A stretch of DNA of 64,000 nt, from assembly GCA_905221605.1 (NCBI GenBank), contig CAJNDS010002379.1, forward strand, positions 472,001-536,000, read 5' to 3'. Below the pieces are notes generated by a model. The model was not told the origin of the DNA and made no database searches. It saw only the letters and a list, made by a program, of their open reading frames with translations. This document shows, piece by piece, positions 19,166 to 31,158 of the stretch; the first letter of the stretch is position 1; each line of letters begins with the position of its first letter. This DNA comes from Symbiodinium natans. Lineage: Eukaryota > Sar > Dinophyceae > Suessiales > Symbiodiniaceae. The position numbers were made by a program, and so were the translations under genes.

Positions 19166-19531
19166 GATCCCAGAGCTCTTCGCCCCGAAAGGCCCCAAAG
19201 CCCTGAAGCCCAAGCTCCGGCTGAAGCTTCCTGACTTTGAAAACGTGACGAGAGGGGTTTAGGGTTTAGGGTTTAGGGTTTAGAGTTTAGGGTTTCGGGT
19301 TTCGGGTTTAGGGTCCCCAATCAGGGTCCTTCTTAGTCTACTTATGACTAGGGAGCCTCTCTAATTAGAAGAAAAACCTAAACCCTAAACCCTAAACCCT
19401 AAACCCTAAACCCTAAACCCTAAACCCTAAACCCCTCTCGTAACATTTTCAACGCCCAACATGAATCAAAACTCGAACACCCTAAGCCCGAGAAGGCCGG
19501 GGACTGGAAGGTCGAACCGGCAGCCTACTGA
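19166..19531 (+). CDS. Two exon-like fragments, Lys/Pro-rich
   Basis: After a CAG acceptor at about 19165 the plus strand reads IPELFAPKGPKALKPKLRLK then LPDFENVTRG. After a telomere-rich gap a second piece (19437-19531) reads FNAQHESKLEHPKPEKAGDW then KVEPAAY and a stop. These may be consecutive exons; family unknown. Confidence 0.4.
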
Positions 19532-20788
19532 CCCCTAAACCCTAAACCCTAAACCCTAAACCCTAAACCCTAAACCCTAAACCCTAAACCCTAAACCCTA
19601 AACCCTTTTCCCTGAACAATCTAGGATCTGCTGGAAAACCTGAGCTCAGAGCTTTAACCATCGATTCCGCCATCCAGGCGGGAGAAGTTCGCCGAAGACC
19701 ATGAACAACAACAGCACAATTTCTGCTTAGGGTTTAGGGTTTAGGGTTTAGGGTTCAGGGTGTTAGGGTTTTAGGGTTTACGGGTGTACGGTTAAGTTCA
19801 GGGACTAGGGCTTTAGAGGTTCTACAGGGCTTGGGGTCTACATACATAGGGCTGGGCGAATTTCTGCTCGGAAGGTCAGAAGGAGCAGAGCTCAGAGGTC
19901 TTCGGGGGGGGGCTTTGGGTTAAGTGTTTTGAGTGTCTGGATCTTCGAAAGTTTGGGGTTAGGCGCTGAAGTGTCACGGCTGGTGCTACCCGTCTTTTGC
20001 GCGGGCACATTGGGTTTAGGGTTTAGGGTTTAGAGTTTGGGGTTTAGGGTTTAGGGTTTATAGGGTTCATCTTTACTCGTAAACTGTTTGAGCCAACCCC
20101 TGGCCAAGCGAAGCCTTGCAGCTGTCAAAAGCGGACTGCATGGGAACCCTAAACCCTAAACCCTAAACCCTAAACCCTAAACCCTAAACCCTAAACCCTA
20201 AACCCTAAACCCTAAACCCTAAACCCTAAACCCTAAACCCAGCACCCCTCCAAAGCCCTGAAAATCCGAGAGCCCCTCAAGCCCTCAACCCGAAGCCCTG
20301 CAAACCCAAAAGCCGACAAGCCCTACGGCCCCAACAACAACTCTAATCATAGAGCTATGAAAAGACCTTTCCAGCACCTGTAACTGCGGGACCCGATGGT
20401 TTAGGGTTTAGGGTTTAGGGTTTAGGGTTTAGGGTTTAGGGTTTAGGGTTTAGGGCTTAGGGAGTTTATTGCCAACATTGTCCCCAGGTTCACGTTTAAA
20501 TCAAATCGGCCTTAAACCCTTGACCAATCGACCTAAAAGCCTAAAGCCCCAAAGCCCTAAACCTAGAACCCTGAAGCCCAGCCTAAACCCTAAACCATAG
20601 GCCGCCCGCGCCAGGCGGCGGCCGGTGCAACTGAACGCTACCGCTTCGAGATCTGCTTGCTTTGCCAAGCAGATCGAGCTTGCCATACCTGATGCATCCC
20701 TGCTAGCCATAGGGCACAATGTAATAATGGATTAACCCTAAACCCCCGACGCGCGACCCCGGCGGGGGAGGTCGGGCCTGAGAAGCTG
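19532..20788. other. Telomere-repeat mosaic
   Basis: Contains CCCTAAA tracts at about 19534-19606 and 20144-20240 and a TTTAGGG tract at 20398-20460, with short unique segments. No gene recognised. Confidence 0.65.
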
Positions 20789-23240
20789 TTGCCCCCCGCC
20801 AGGGTTGCCCCCGCCAGGGTTGCCCCCGCCAGGGTTGCCCCCGCCAGGGCAGGGCCAGGGTTGCCCCCGCCAGGGTTGCCCCTGCCAGGGTTGCCCCCGC
20901 CAGGGTTGCCACAGGTTTCCCCCACCAGGGTTGCCCCCGCCAGGGTTGCCCCCGCCAGGGTTGCCCCCTGCCAGTTGGCCTCGGCAGGGTTGCTCCCGCC
21001 AGGATTGCCCCCGCCAGGGTTGCCCCCGCCAGGGTTGCCCCCGCCACGGTCGCCCCCGCCAGGGTTGCCCCCGCCAGGGTTGCCCCCGCCAGGGTTGCCC
21101 CCGCCAGGGTTGCCCCCGCCAGGGTTGCCCCGCCAGGGTTGCCCCCGTTGCCCCCGCAGGGTTGCCCCTGCCAGGGTTGCCCCCGCCAGGGTTGCCCCCA
21201 CCTGCCCCCGCCAGGGTTGCCCCCGCCAGGGTTGCCCCCCCGCCAGGGTTGCCCCGCCAGGGTTGCCCCCAGGGTTGCCAGGGTTGCCCCCACAGGGTTG
21301 CCCCCGCCAAGGTTGTTGCCCCGCCAGGGTTGCCCCTGCCCTGGCAGGGTTGCCCCCGCCAGGGTTGCCCCCACAGAATTGCCCCCCCGCCAGGGTTGCC
21401 AGGGTTGCCCCAGGGTTGAATTTCCAACACCAAGACAGGGTTGCCCCAGGGTTGCCCTGCGAGGGTTGCCCTGCTATTTGCCCAGATGCTTCGTCGTCCT
21501 TCTCTATGAAGGAAGGCCAGAGTTGCCCAGTTGTTCCTGTCAGGGCTGTGGCCTTTGGTGGCCCCTACCAGCGGGCCCCTTCCAGCTCCGCCAGGTAGCC
21601 CCCGCCAGGGTGCCCCGCCAGGGTTGCCCCCCGCCAGGGCCAGAGTTGCCCCCGCCAAAGTTGTTCTGGTTGCCCCCGCCAGGGTTGCCCCCGCCAGGGT
21701 TGCCCCAGCCAGGGCAGGGCCAGGGTTGCCCCCGCCAGGGTTGCCGCCAGGGTTGCCCCCGCCAGGGTTGCCTCAGTCAGGGTTGCCCCGCCAGGGTTGC
21801 CCCCGCCAGGGTTGCCCCCGCCAGGGTTGCTTCCTTGCTCCTGCCAGGGTTGCCCCCGCCAGGGTTGCAGGGTTGCCCCCCGCCAGGGTTGCCCCCACAG
21901 GTGCCCCCACCAGCGTTGCCCCCGCCAGGGTTGCTCCCGCCAGGGTTGCCCCGCCCGCCAGGGTTGCCCCCGCCAGGGTTGCTCCTGCCAGGGTTGCCCC
22001 GCCAGGGGTTGCCCCCGCCAGGGTTGCCCTCAGCAGGGTTGCCGGGTTGCCCCCGCCAGGGTTGCCCCCCGCAGGGTTGGTCTCGCAAGGGTCGCCCCGA
22101 TCAGGGTTGCCCCCAGTTTCCAACACGCCAAGATGCCCCGCCAGGGTTGTTCCGGGGTTGCCCCCGCCAAGGTACCAGGGTTGCCCCGCGAGGGTTGCCC
22201 TGCTATTTGCCCAGATGCTTCGTCGTCCTTCTCTATGAAGGAAGGCCAGAGGTGCGCGGTTGTTCCTCGTCAGGGGCTGTGGCCTTTGGTGGCCCCTACC
22301 AGCGGGCCCCTTCCAGGGTAGCCCCCGCCAGGGTGCCCCGCCAGGGTTGCCCCCCGTCAGGGCCAGAGTTGCCCCCAGTTGCCCCCACCAAAGTTGCCCT
22401 GGTTGTTTTTTACTACAGTTGCCCCATTGCCCTCGCAGCATCCCCGCCAGGTTGCCCTCACCAGGGCTGCCGGCCCCTGCCAGGGTTGCCCCGCCTCCTT
22501 CCCGCGTTTGCCCCGCCCAGGGTTGCTCTTAGGGTTGCCCTCGCCAGGTTTGCCCCCAACGGCCCACCAGGTTGCCCTGCCAGGCCGGGTTGCCCCTATT
22601 AGGGTTGCCCCCGCCACGGTCCCCGCCAGGTTTGCCACCAGGGTTGCCCCACGAGGGTTGCCCTTTAGCATTCCACAGGGTTGCCTCCCGTCAGGGTTGC
22701 CTCACGAGGGTTGCCCCCGCCAGGGTTGCCCAAGGTGGCCCAAGGGTGGCCCAAGGGTGGCCGACAGCCTTGAGGTGGTTTGGCCAGGTAAGCAGGCCGT
22801 CAGCTATGAAGGGCCTTGGCCATCGCCCCGTTGCGCCCAGGGTTCGGGCGGGTTCTCCCAGATGCTTCGTCGTCCTTCTCTATGAAGGAAGGCCAGAGTT
22901 GCCCAAAGAAAGGGTTGCCCCCGCCCGGTTGTTCCTCGTCAGGGTTGAACCACATTTGCCACCCCGCCAGCGTGGCCTTTGGTGGCCCCTACCAGCGGGC
23001 CCCTTCCAGCCCCGCCAGGCCCCCACCAGGGCGGTTCCCCCACCAGCTTCGTTGTCCTTCTCTATGAAAGGCCCTGCCAAAGCGCCCCCGCCAGGGTTGC
23101 CCATCGCCCCGTTGCCTTTCAGGCTTGCCGGGCGGTTCTGTTAAGATGGCCTGACAGCCGTTATAAGGCTATTGTTCAAGTGCTATATGCTGACCCAGAT
23201 TTGCCACCCACCAAGGTTGCCCCGCCAGGATAGCCCCTGC
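20789..23240. repeat. Array of 15-bp unit TTGCCCCCGCCAGGG
   Basis: Dozens of tandem and dispersed copies of a 15-base GC-rich unit, more regular at 20.79-21.1 kb and increasingly mutated rightwards. Because 15 is a multiple of 3 and the unit lacks stops, five of the six frames stay open for hundreds of codons (for example PPPGL, RVAPA and QGCPR repeats); these are not genes. Embedded are several copies of a second unit containing CCTTC-TCTAT-GAAGG (near 21.50, 22.23, 22.88 and 23.06 kb). A 21.44-21.62 / 22.17-22.35 kb segment is duplicated. Confidence 0.9.
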
Positions 23241-23705
23241 CAGGTCCGCCCAGTATATAAATATACGTGTGCTTATAAATGCCCGGCGTGGTGTAAATCT
23301 GCATGCGCCTAGATTTCCAGCGGCCGCCACTTTAGAACATGTTTGCATGTTTGCCTGTTTTTCGAGCGGTCGGTGTTTTGTGGCCCAGGTCTTTGTGTAC
23401 ATATATACAGATATAAATAAATAAATATATATATATATATACAAATATATTAGCATATAACATACAATATATACATAGAGAGAGAGAGATTGACGTGTCT
23501 GTATATATATATATACTTTTCTCTGCTGACTATAACCTGCCCCCTGTCATCTGCATGACGTAGGCCGGTGTAGGAAAGTTCCCGCATGTTTGGATTGTCC
23601 TGATGACTTGTGCTTCTGCAGTAACACGCTTATTGTGCCGCCCGTGTGGTTCGAGATTTCGCACACACACGAAAAGTTCGGCGTGAGCTCAGCTCTGCTC
23701 GTGCC
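23241..23705. other. AT-microsatellite spacer before the first island gene
   Basis: Holds TA-rich microsatellites at about 23400-23520 and a GA run near 23479. Possible 5' region of the gene starting at 23706; no promoter motif recognised. Confidence 0.5.
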
Positions 23706-25477
23706 ATGGGTCGCGGGCGCAGCGGTCGTGGAAGCGTCCGTGGAAAGGGCAAGGGCGAAGCTGGGGAGAAATCTCAGTACATCACGCGCGTCGACCTCTA
23801 TAAGTTCCTGTGCAAGTGGGAACTTCGGTCGTACCCAGACAATCAAGGCAGGCCCCTGTTCGACCCTGCATCTCGCCTGACCACGGAGCACCTGAGGAAG
23901 ATCCTGGACGGCGATTGCAGTGAACTGTTGCGCCGACCCTTGATGGGACTGAACTTGTCCTCTGCATCGCTGGATTCCGCGGCGCTCTTTGCCCCGAAAC
24001 TGGCCTCATCCCTGCCGCAAATCCAAGCAATGCTCGAGAAAGAATCCCTCAATGAAGCGGTCCGATATTTCAACCTGAACAGAGACGTCGAGCGAGACAG
24101 CAGCGCCTCGCAGGAAATGTGCAAGGTCTATTTCAAGCAGATCCAGAAAGCTGCACGAGACCAGGGCACAGTGATCGCTGAGGCTGCCGAAGCTGCTGCG
24201 GCCGTGTACACCGGTCTTGTGGCGCTGCTGGAATTGGCGGCAGTCTCTGAAGACATTCGCTGGTGGGCAAGCAAGGTTCCGGAAGTCAAGAAGCAGACCA
24301 AGCATGTACAAGCTTGGCTTGCGCATCCCAAAGAGGAAGATCGGCTGTTCAAGGCCCTTGCTCACGGCATCAAGGCGGACGAGAAAAAGAATATGCGCCG
24401 CGAGCGCACTTTCGGCCAGTTGGACGCCGAAGCTGCAGGGAGTTCCTCCTCGACGCCACTTTCTGTCATTAATGACTCTGACTCCATTTCCACGGACTCG
24501 AGCTCGGCGCTCAGTGGCAAGAAGAAGAAGAAGAACGCCCGGGCGCACAAGAAAAGCAACGAGGTCAAGCACAAGAAGCATCGCAAGACGGAGAAGAAGG
24601 CAAAGGGACGCGATGCTTCGGACCCCAAGGCAAAACGGGCCCGCCGCACACAAAGAAGACCTCCTCTTCCAGCGACTCGCCAAGTCGCAGCGTTCGCCAG
24701 AAGCAGCGGAAGGTCGAGCATGGCAGTGACAGCACATCGGCGGAAGCCGTCCCTGCTGCAGTCGCTGTGCTGCCGCCCTTTCGGGACATTTGGCCGCTGG
24801 CAGAGATTCAAGCCTTTGAAACCAAAGCTCAAGAGCTGGCCACGGCAGCCGATAGTGCTGAGTTGGCTGTCAAAGACAAAATCGGGCTGCTCAAGTGTTT
24901 GCCTGTCGAGGTTCAGACCCTGGTTCTCGAACGTGCTGGCTTGCGATCCACGGCGGAAGATGACGTCCTGCAAGCCAACGCTGAGCGCGTCTCCAAGCAC
25001 ATTACTGAGATGGTGCGCGAGGCCCGCCTGGCCTGGATCCAAGCTGCTATCCACGAAGACTCCAGCAAGGGCAAGAGCAATGTGCTGCTCCTACCTGAGA
25101 AAGATGTCTGGGACCGCATGCAGGTAGGCACTCTGCCTGAGCCGGATCGAGCCAAATGGACTACCGAAGACGAGGTCGACGAAGCCCGCGCAGAACTGCT
25201 GAAAGCGGTTTGGTCCAAGGAAGCTGTCCTTCGCAACTATGAGCGGACTTTGGAGTTTGCCGAGAAGTACCAGACTCGGGAACCAAAGAAGGACGCGGTC
25301 CGTGCCTTCCTGGCCCTGTTCAAGGAGGAAACCTTGCAACTCTTCGCCCTGCCATCCCTTCAGAAATTCGAGAAGCGCAAAGCTCCAACGTGGACCACCT
25401 ACTGCTCCGTTGCATACACCCTGGCCTGGCTGGTGTTCAAGGCGCACTGTGACGCAGACTCCTCGGACACGCCGTGA
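23706..25477 (+). CDS. Unknown basic protein, one frame change near 24.65 kb
   Basis: The likely start is the ATG at 23706 (context GTGCCATGG), giving MGRGRSGRGSVRGKGKG. The first frame runs through a helical N-terminal half (residues about 30-230) and a Ser/Lys-rich linker ending DPKAKRARR near 24640. Coding character then moves to a second frame (HTKKTSSSSDSPSRS, then LPPFRDIWPLAEIQAFE) that continues to a TGA at 25475. A one-base indel or unrecognised splice near 24640-24660 would join them into about 590 residues. It is entirely helical and charged with no recognised domain. It is the first gene of the GC-rich island; a structural or DNA-binding role is possible from charge only. Confidence 0.55.
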
Positions 25478-25793
25478 CATAGCCGCTCTGGCGACTGGCG
25501 CCGACGACAGGCGGTAGACGACTGCCATGTGCATCTCGCACCGGTCTCGACAGCGCTGTGCGCTGGCCATGCACCGACGCCTGTAGAGATGGCAGGAACT
25601 ACCCGGCGCTTCCTTTTGAATCTGAGTATAGGTGAGGCTCCTACGCGCCAGCGCAGCTATTGTGAATGGATTGCTCTCGCGCCTGCGGAAAAGATCTGCA
25701 TTGCGTGTGCTGTTGTGCATGCCAGAAAGATCGGCAGATGAGACGCAGGGGAAGGAGGAAAGAGAGAAGAGAGGCAAAGCGAGAGGAAGAAAA

Positions 25794-25860
<67 letters not shown>

Positions 25861-26077
25861 CAGAGACAGAGACAGAGACAGAGACAGAGACAGAGACAGA
25901 AACAGAGACAGAGACAGTCAAAGGGTCAGAGAGTCAGACATAGAGAGCAAACACGGGAAGCAGCAACCGGTTCTTTTCACTACTTAGGCAGCATGTCTGC
26001 ACTGAGCTATTCTTGTTCAAGCTGGAGTCTCGCCGTTCCCCAGTTTAGCCATCTGCCCGCGGCGTCGCAAGTTTCTC
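25478..26077. other. Intergenic DNA with GA and GACAGA microsatellite
   Basis: No gene recognised. A GA run (about 25796-25842) passes into tandem GACAGA units up to about 25918. Confidence 0.75.
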
Positions 26078-26515
26078 ATGCAGGATTTCTCGCACACGCA
26101 AGACATCTCGAACGCCCCCACGCCGATCCATCTTGCTCCACGTCGCGGTGCTCGCTCACGCAGCCGCAGCCGCTCGGCCACTCCAACCGAACCACGGCGG
26201 CGTAGCCAAGAACCAGGACTGGCCCACAATATTTCTGAGCGCGACTGGATAAGATTGCAGGAGGCGCTCCAGCTGCAAGCAGAAGGATTGATGATGGCGC
26301 GCTCGCAAGTAGACGCGCTGGAGTGGCGTTTGTCATACAGGCTTGTGGAGCTGGAGGAGGCCTGTCCCGCGCACACAGCTGCCAGTCGCCACGTTGGAGA
26401 TATGCACGACTACGTGGAGGCTGCTTGCCTCGAGATCAGCCACACTCTGCGTAGGGTGGCCCGCCGAGCGCAGCGGACCTGCGATTTTCTCAGTGCCACA
26501 TTGCAGCCAAGCTGA
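26078..26515 (+). CDS. Small hypothetical protein, Arg/Ser-rich then helical
   Basis: A 145-residue frame with ATG at 26078. Residues 20-45 are Arg/Ser-rich (RGARSRSRSRSATPTEPRRR), and residues 50-140 form amphipathic helices with coiled-coil character (LQEALQLQAEGLMMARSQVD). No family recognised. It stands alone between two repeat regions, and codon use resembles the neighbouring island genes. Confidence 0.4.
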   Translation: MQDFSHTQDISNAPTPIHLAPRRGARSRSRSRSATPTEPRRRSQEPGLAHNISERDWIRLQEALQLQAEGLMMARSQVDALEWRLSYRLVELEEACPAHTAASRHVGDMHDYVEAACLEISHTLRRVARRAQRTCDFLSATLQPS

Positions 26516-26789
26516 CGCTATCGAGCGCCCTGTTGACTCTGCAGCCTCCCTATCTTCTTCTACACGCAGTTTTCGTCTTCCTCTGCTTGAAAAAACATGT
26601 CGTGTTTGTGAAGGACATTCCATTTCGCATATAAGATTGGACTGCAAACTCTGAGTGCCCTGCCCTCATTTACGTCTGCCTGTATTGGTCTCTTACCGGC
26701 CAAAAAGACGACGGGGGGTTCTCATGCAGGACTTTGTCAAAAGTTTATCTTTCTTCGCCCCTACTCAAAGTCCGCTGCCCCGTTATGCG

Positions 26790-28990
26790 CCCCGGGCATG
26801 CCTGGGCCTCGGCCTGGCCAAGCCAGGGTTGCTCCGCCAGGGTTTTTACACACATTCCAGGTCGCCTGCTCACCTCCAGACTATCCCTCCTCCTCGCGCT
26901 TGCGAGGCTTCGTCGTCCTTCTGTGAAGGAACCATAACTTAGTTGCTGGCCGGGCTTCAAGGGCCCAGTTGCTGGCCAGGGCTTCAAGGGCCCAGATGCT
27001 TCTTCTCTATGAAGGGCCTGCCAAAGTTCACTTTACGTGCCCCCGCCAGGGTTGCCCCACCCCCCCCTGGCGCTGATGCAGGCAGAAGGGCAGCAGGCCA
27101 TGGGGCAGCGACTACGCGCTGAGCGCCTGGCCCGCCACAGTGGCCCACGCCAGGTGGCCCCCACCAAGCTGGCCCCGTGCCCCCGCCAGCTTCGTCGTCC
27201 TTGTCTAAGGTGCCAGGACTGCCTGGCAGCCGTTAGATGCTTCGTCGTCCTTCTCTATGAAGGAAGGACCCTTGCAGAGTGCCCCACCAGGGCGGCCCCC
27301 CACCAAGGCGGTGGCCCCACCGTGTTAAAATGTCTGTAAATGGCCGGCCCCCACCAGGATGCCCCTGTGGGCTGACCTGCATGGCCCCGCCAGCGTCGTC
27401 GTCCTTCTCTATGAAGGTGTCAGGACTGCCTGGCAGCCGTTAGATGCTTCGTCGTCCTTCCCATGAAGGAAGGCAGGTGGCCCCCCCTGGCCGCGACCTG
27501 GATGGCCCCGCCAGCTTCGTCATCCTTCTCTATGAAGGTGCCAGGACTGCCTGGCAGCTGTTAGATGCTTCGTCGAGGCCCCACCAAGGCGGCCCCCCAC
27601 CAAGGCGGTGGCCCCCACCGTGTTAGGCTGTGGGTGGCCCGCCCACACCAGGATGCCCCCCGCCACATCCCCTATCAGGGTGACCCCGCCTGGCCCGGAC
27701 CTGGATGGCCCCGCCAGCTTCGTCGTCCTTCTCTATGAAGGTGTCAGGACTGCCTGGCAGCCGTTAGATGCTTCGTCGTCCTTCCCATGAAGGCAGGTGC
27801 CCCGACCTGGATGGCCCCGCCAGCTTCGTCGTCCTTCTCTATGAAGCCAGGACTGCCTGGCAGCTGTTAGATGCTTCGTCGAGGAAGGAAGGCCCCAAAG
27901 ATGACCCTCGCCGGGTGCCCCACCAGGGCGGCCCCCCACCAAGGCGGTGGCCCCCACCGTGTTAGGCTGTGGGTGGCCGGCCCGCACCAGGATGCCCCCG
28001 CCACATCCCCTCAGGGTGACCCCCCCTTGGCCCGACCTGGATGGCCCCGCCAGCTTCGTCGTCCTTCTCTATGAAGGTGCCCATGAAGGAAGGTCCAAAG
28101 ATGACCCTTGCAGTGTGCCCCACCAGGGCGGCCACCAAGGCGGTGGCCCCCACCGTGTTAGGGTGGGTGGCCTGCCCCCCCCGGATGCCCCCCGCCACAT
28201 CCCCTATCAGGGTGGCCCCCCCTGCCCCCAACCTGCATGGACTGCCATTACGTGGACTGTCGTTAGATGCTTCGTCGTCTGAATGAAGGTCGTAAGATTA
28301 CCCTTGCAGAGTGCCCCACCAGGGCAGCCCCCCACCAAGGCGGTGGCCCCCACCGTGGTGGCCGGTCCGCACCGCCACATACCCTATCAGGGTGGCCCCC
28401 CCCCTGAATGGCCCCCGCCAGCTTCGTCGTCCTTCTCTATGAAGGTGCCAGGACTGCCTGGCAGCCGTTAGATGCTTCGTCAAGGAAGGCCCCTTGATAG
28501 AGTGCAGGGCGGCCACCAAGGCGGTGGCCCCTACCGTGTTAGGGGTGGCTGTGGTTGGCTGGCCCCCACCCCCGCCACATACCCTATCAGGGTGGCCCCC
28601 TTGGCCCCGACCTGGATCGACCTGGATGGCCCCGCCAGCTGCGTCGCCCAACCCCGCGAAGGCGCCAGGACTGCCTCAGCCGTTAGAAGCTTCGTCGTCC
28701 TTCTCTCGAAAGGAAGCCTCAAGATTACGCTTGCAGAGTGCCCCACCAGGGCAGCCCCCCACGAAGCCGGTGGCCCCCACCGTGAGAGGGTGGCTGTGGT
28801 GGCTTCCGGTTGGCCGGCACGCCCACCCTGCTACCGGTTGCCACCGCGTTCTGCTGGCGCGTCTGGCGCCAGGATTGCCTGGCAGCCTTTACAAGGAAGG
28901 CCAGAGTTGCCGGGGCCAGGTTGGGTGGTCTGCCAGATTTGCCCCAGCTTTGCCCTCACTTACCAGGGTTGCCCCCGCCAGGATAGCCCC
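26790..28990. repeat. Cluster of hairpin-bearing dispersed repeats
   Basis: Repeated modules include CTTCGTCGTCCTTCTCTATG-AAGG with the inverted core CCTTC-TCTAT-GAAGG, GCCAGG-ACTG-CCTGGC (another inverted core), and CCCCACCAAGGCGGTGGCCC. At least seven module sets lie between 27.2 and 28.5 kb. Degenerate 15-bp TTGCCCCCGCCAGGG units occur at both edges. A segment at 27063-27130 resembles part of the OTU-ASCH coding region (compare 29606-29665), so a gene fragment has been copied into the cluster. Confidence 0.8.
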
Positions 28991-29074
28991 TGCCAGGTGA
29001 CCCCACTTGCCCCCCGCCAGCGTTGCAGGGCCCTGCCAAAGTTCTCCATTATAGTCGCCCCCGCCAAGGCTGCC

Positions 29075-29159
29075 TATATAAAGAGAAAGAGAAAGAAAAA
29101 GAGCAAGAGAAAGAGAAAGAGAAGGAGAAAGAGAAAGAGAAAAAGAGAGAAAGAAAGAA

Positions 29160-29204
<45 letters not shown>

Positions 29205-29210
29205 TGGTCC
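29075..29210. repeat. GA/AAGAGA microsatellite
   Basis: Purine-only tract of AGAGAAA and GA units directly upstream of the OTU-ASCH gene at 29299. Similar tracts precede or follow other island genes (25.8 and 50.0 kb). Confidence 0.9.
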
Positions 29211-29298
29211 ATGTTCATGATCGAAGGAAGGGTTTGCAGCATTTGTTGCCCGAGCTTGCTTTGTAGTCGCTAGTTCTCGCTTCAACTCTTCTGCCGCC

Positions 29299-31158
29299 AT
29301 GGCTTCGGGGACTTGTCTACCTGCAGACGCGGCAGAGACACACCTGCCACCTGCGGGGGTTTTGCTGCCGCATATGCGGCTGCCGCCGACGAACTTGGTT
29401 GACATGGCCGTGGCTGGGCCATGTCGCTGGGACGGTCCGCCGTTGCTGTGTCCTCCGGATGGTCTCTGTTTCTTATACGCTTGGCTGGCAGCCCGTTTGC
29501 CCGAGGAATGGGCTGCCGTGCAGAAAGACGACCACGGATTCATCTGCGACCCGGAGGAACAGCAAGTCTGGAAGGCCAAAGCGCAGAGTTTGCTAGACCC
29601 AGTCCTGGCGCTGATGGAAGCAGAAGGGCAGCAGGCCATGGCGCGGCGAGTGCGCGCTGGGGGCAGCCCAGGCGATGAGGAGTTCGCGTTCTTCGCGAAG
29701 GCTCTGGGCGGGGCGTTTCTCGTCACGCCCATGGAAGTACCATCGGCGGTACCGTGCATCTACGGCCAGGGACACGTGCACTGTGAGCTAGGCTTCGTCA
29801 ACAGCGTGGATGCCGCCGGACACTCTGCAGGACATTACATTCTCTTGCGGAGCTGGGCGCCTGGCCCGAGCGCTTACGCCAGCCAGGCCATGCCCATTGC
29901 CACGGCTCGCCCAGCCTACGTTATTTCTCTGGACAACTCTGACACGGAGACGAGCCATGCCGGCTCTTCTGCCACGTGTTTTTCTTTCAACGACAATAGC
30001 AGCCCCCTCTTTGACGACGACGGTCTGGACTGCGAGCCGGAGAGTCAGGGCGAGACTGAAAGCCCCCCTGCCCGGAGGAAGGAAAATTCACTCGCAACCT
30101 TGGAACCCGGATCGCGCTCGAGGCCCACCGCAGGCAAGACACGCGGGAGCACAAGTAGCGCGCATGACTGCTTGCAGTCTGCGGACTCGGCAGACGCTCC
30201 TGCAACTGCTTCCGTAGCTTTCGGAGATACCACACGAATCCTGAAGATCAGGCCTCAGTGGCTACACCTCATTCTAGCAGGGCAGAAAACACTGGAGATA
30301 CGTGGGTCCCCATGCCCGCACGTGGGCTGGGTGACGCTGGCTGCAGCCAGAACCAGGCGCATATATGCTCGAGCTCGATTTGGCACCAGCCACCGCCTCA
30401 CCGACGAAGAGAGGAGAGCCAACTCTCAGGCACTTTCAAAGCTCTCCTACAGCCACGCTTGGGCTTGGCCCATCGAGGAACTCAAGCTGCTGCCGAGCCC
30501 TATCAGAATACCGCGATGGGTCGCCCGTGCTTCGGTGCAATGGATTACCCGAGAGCGTTGGGAGGCCTTCGACGCGCAACGGCTCGAATCGCAGCGTCTC
30601 CCGTCCGCCGCAGCGAACCCGCAGGCAGGGGGCGAGCCTCCGGCTAACATAAGAACCACTCACGCTCTGCCTCGCATTTTCTACGCAGAATGCCCGAGCA
30701 TGGTTGCGCCCCTGAGAACTGAGGCCGTGTGGCCCCGGATCCGACCGCAGGCAGCCTTCGGGAGCCTGAGAACGACGTTGGCGACGCCGTGCCTGACATA
30801 CGCAGAGTGTCCGCAAAGGAAGCGGGGTCAAGCGGAGATGTGCTCTGGCACCGATGAACCGTGCGTGTTCAGCGCGCGACACCCTGGCCTGCCAGCGCGG
30901 CGTCCGCGGGAGTCGCCTCGCTGTACTTTCTGCAACGAGCCGGCCCTGGCAAACCTTGCCTCTACACCTTCTGGACGCGGCAAATTGACCCGCGCATTGA
31001 AGGCGTTCCGACTTGCAACTGACGAGAGGACCTACCATCGGGCCCTGGAGCGCCTACGTCGGGCGGCCCCTGCTCAGGCTGAGCAGATTTGTGCGCGCGC
31101 AGCCCTGAAGAAGCGGAGACGGCCACAGCCTGGTCTGGAGGGGAACGGCCGTCCGTGA
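29299..31158 (+). CDS. OTU-like cysteine protease fused to ASCH domain, paralogue A
   Basis: A 619-residue protein with ATG at 29299 in a strong context (GCCGCCATGG). Residues about 40-185 form an OTU-like peptidase: PPDGLCF gives D54 and C57, and GHYILLRSW gives H179. After a Ser/Asp-rich linker, residues about 313-425 are an ASCH (PUA-like) domain: RILKIRPQWLHLILAGQKTL, then EIRG, PCPHVGWVTL and WAWPIEEL. The C-terminal 110 residues hold CVF and CTFC Cys pairs and an Arg-rich helix. OTU enzymes cleave ubiquitin-type linkages; ASCH domains bind RNA or modified nucleotides. The combined role is unknown. It is a tandem paralogue of the gene at 31484 and intact. OTU domains are known in some Helitron proteins, and a Helitron lies 15 kb away. 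Confidence 0.8.
   Translation: MASGTCLPADAAETHLPPAGVLLPHMRLPPTNLVDMAVAGPCRWDGPPLLCPPDGLCFLYAWLAARLPEEWAAVQKDDHGFICDPEEQQVWKAKAQSLLDPVLALMEAEGQQAMARRVRAGGSPGDEEFAFFAKALGGAFLVTPMEVPSAVPCIYGQGHVHCELGFVNSVDAAGHSAGHYILLRSWAPGPSAYASQAMPIATARPAYVISLDNSDTETSHAGSSATCFSFNDNSSPLFDDDGLDCEPESQGETESPPARRKENSLATLEPGSRSRPTAGKTRGSTSSAHDCLQSADSADAPATASVAFGDTTRILKIRPQWLHLILAGQKTLEIRGSPCPHVGWVTLAAARTRRIYARARFGTSHRLTDEERRANSQALSKLSYSHAWAWPIEELKLLPSPIRIPRWVARASVQWITRERWEAFDAQRLESQRLPSAAANPQAGGEPPANIRTTHALPRIFYAECPSMVAPLRTEAVWPRIRPQAAFGSLRTTLATPCLTYAECPQRKRGQAEMCSGTDEPCVFSARHPGLPARRPRESPRCTFCNEPALANLASTPSGRGKLTRALKAFRLATDERTYHRALERLRRAAPAQAEQICARAALKKRRRPQPGLEGNGRP

Noticed and set aside
20638-22885. Very long overlapping Pro/Gly-rich frames on both strands at 20.6-22.9 kb
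   Set aside because: They follow from a stop-free 15-base repeat; five of six frames are open and the product changes only with the phase of the unit.
25091-25943. Ser/Val- or Arg/Glu-repeat proteins over 25.8-25.9 kb, and similar ones near 29.1 and 50.0 kb
   Set aside because: They arise from GA, GACAGA and AAGAGA microsatellites, which leave several frames open.
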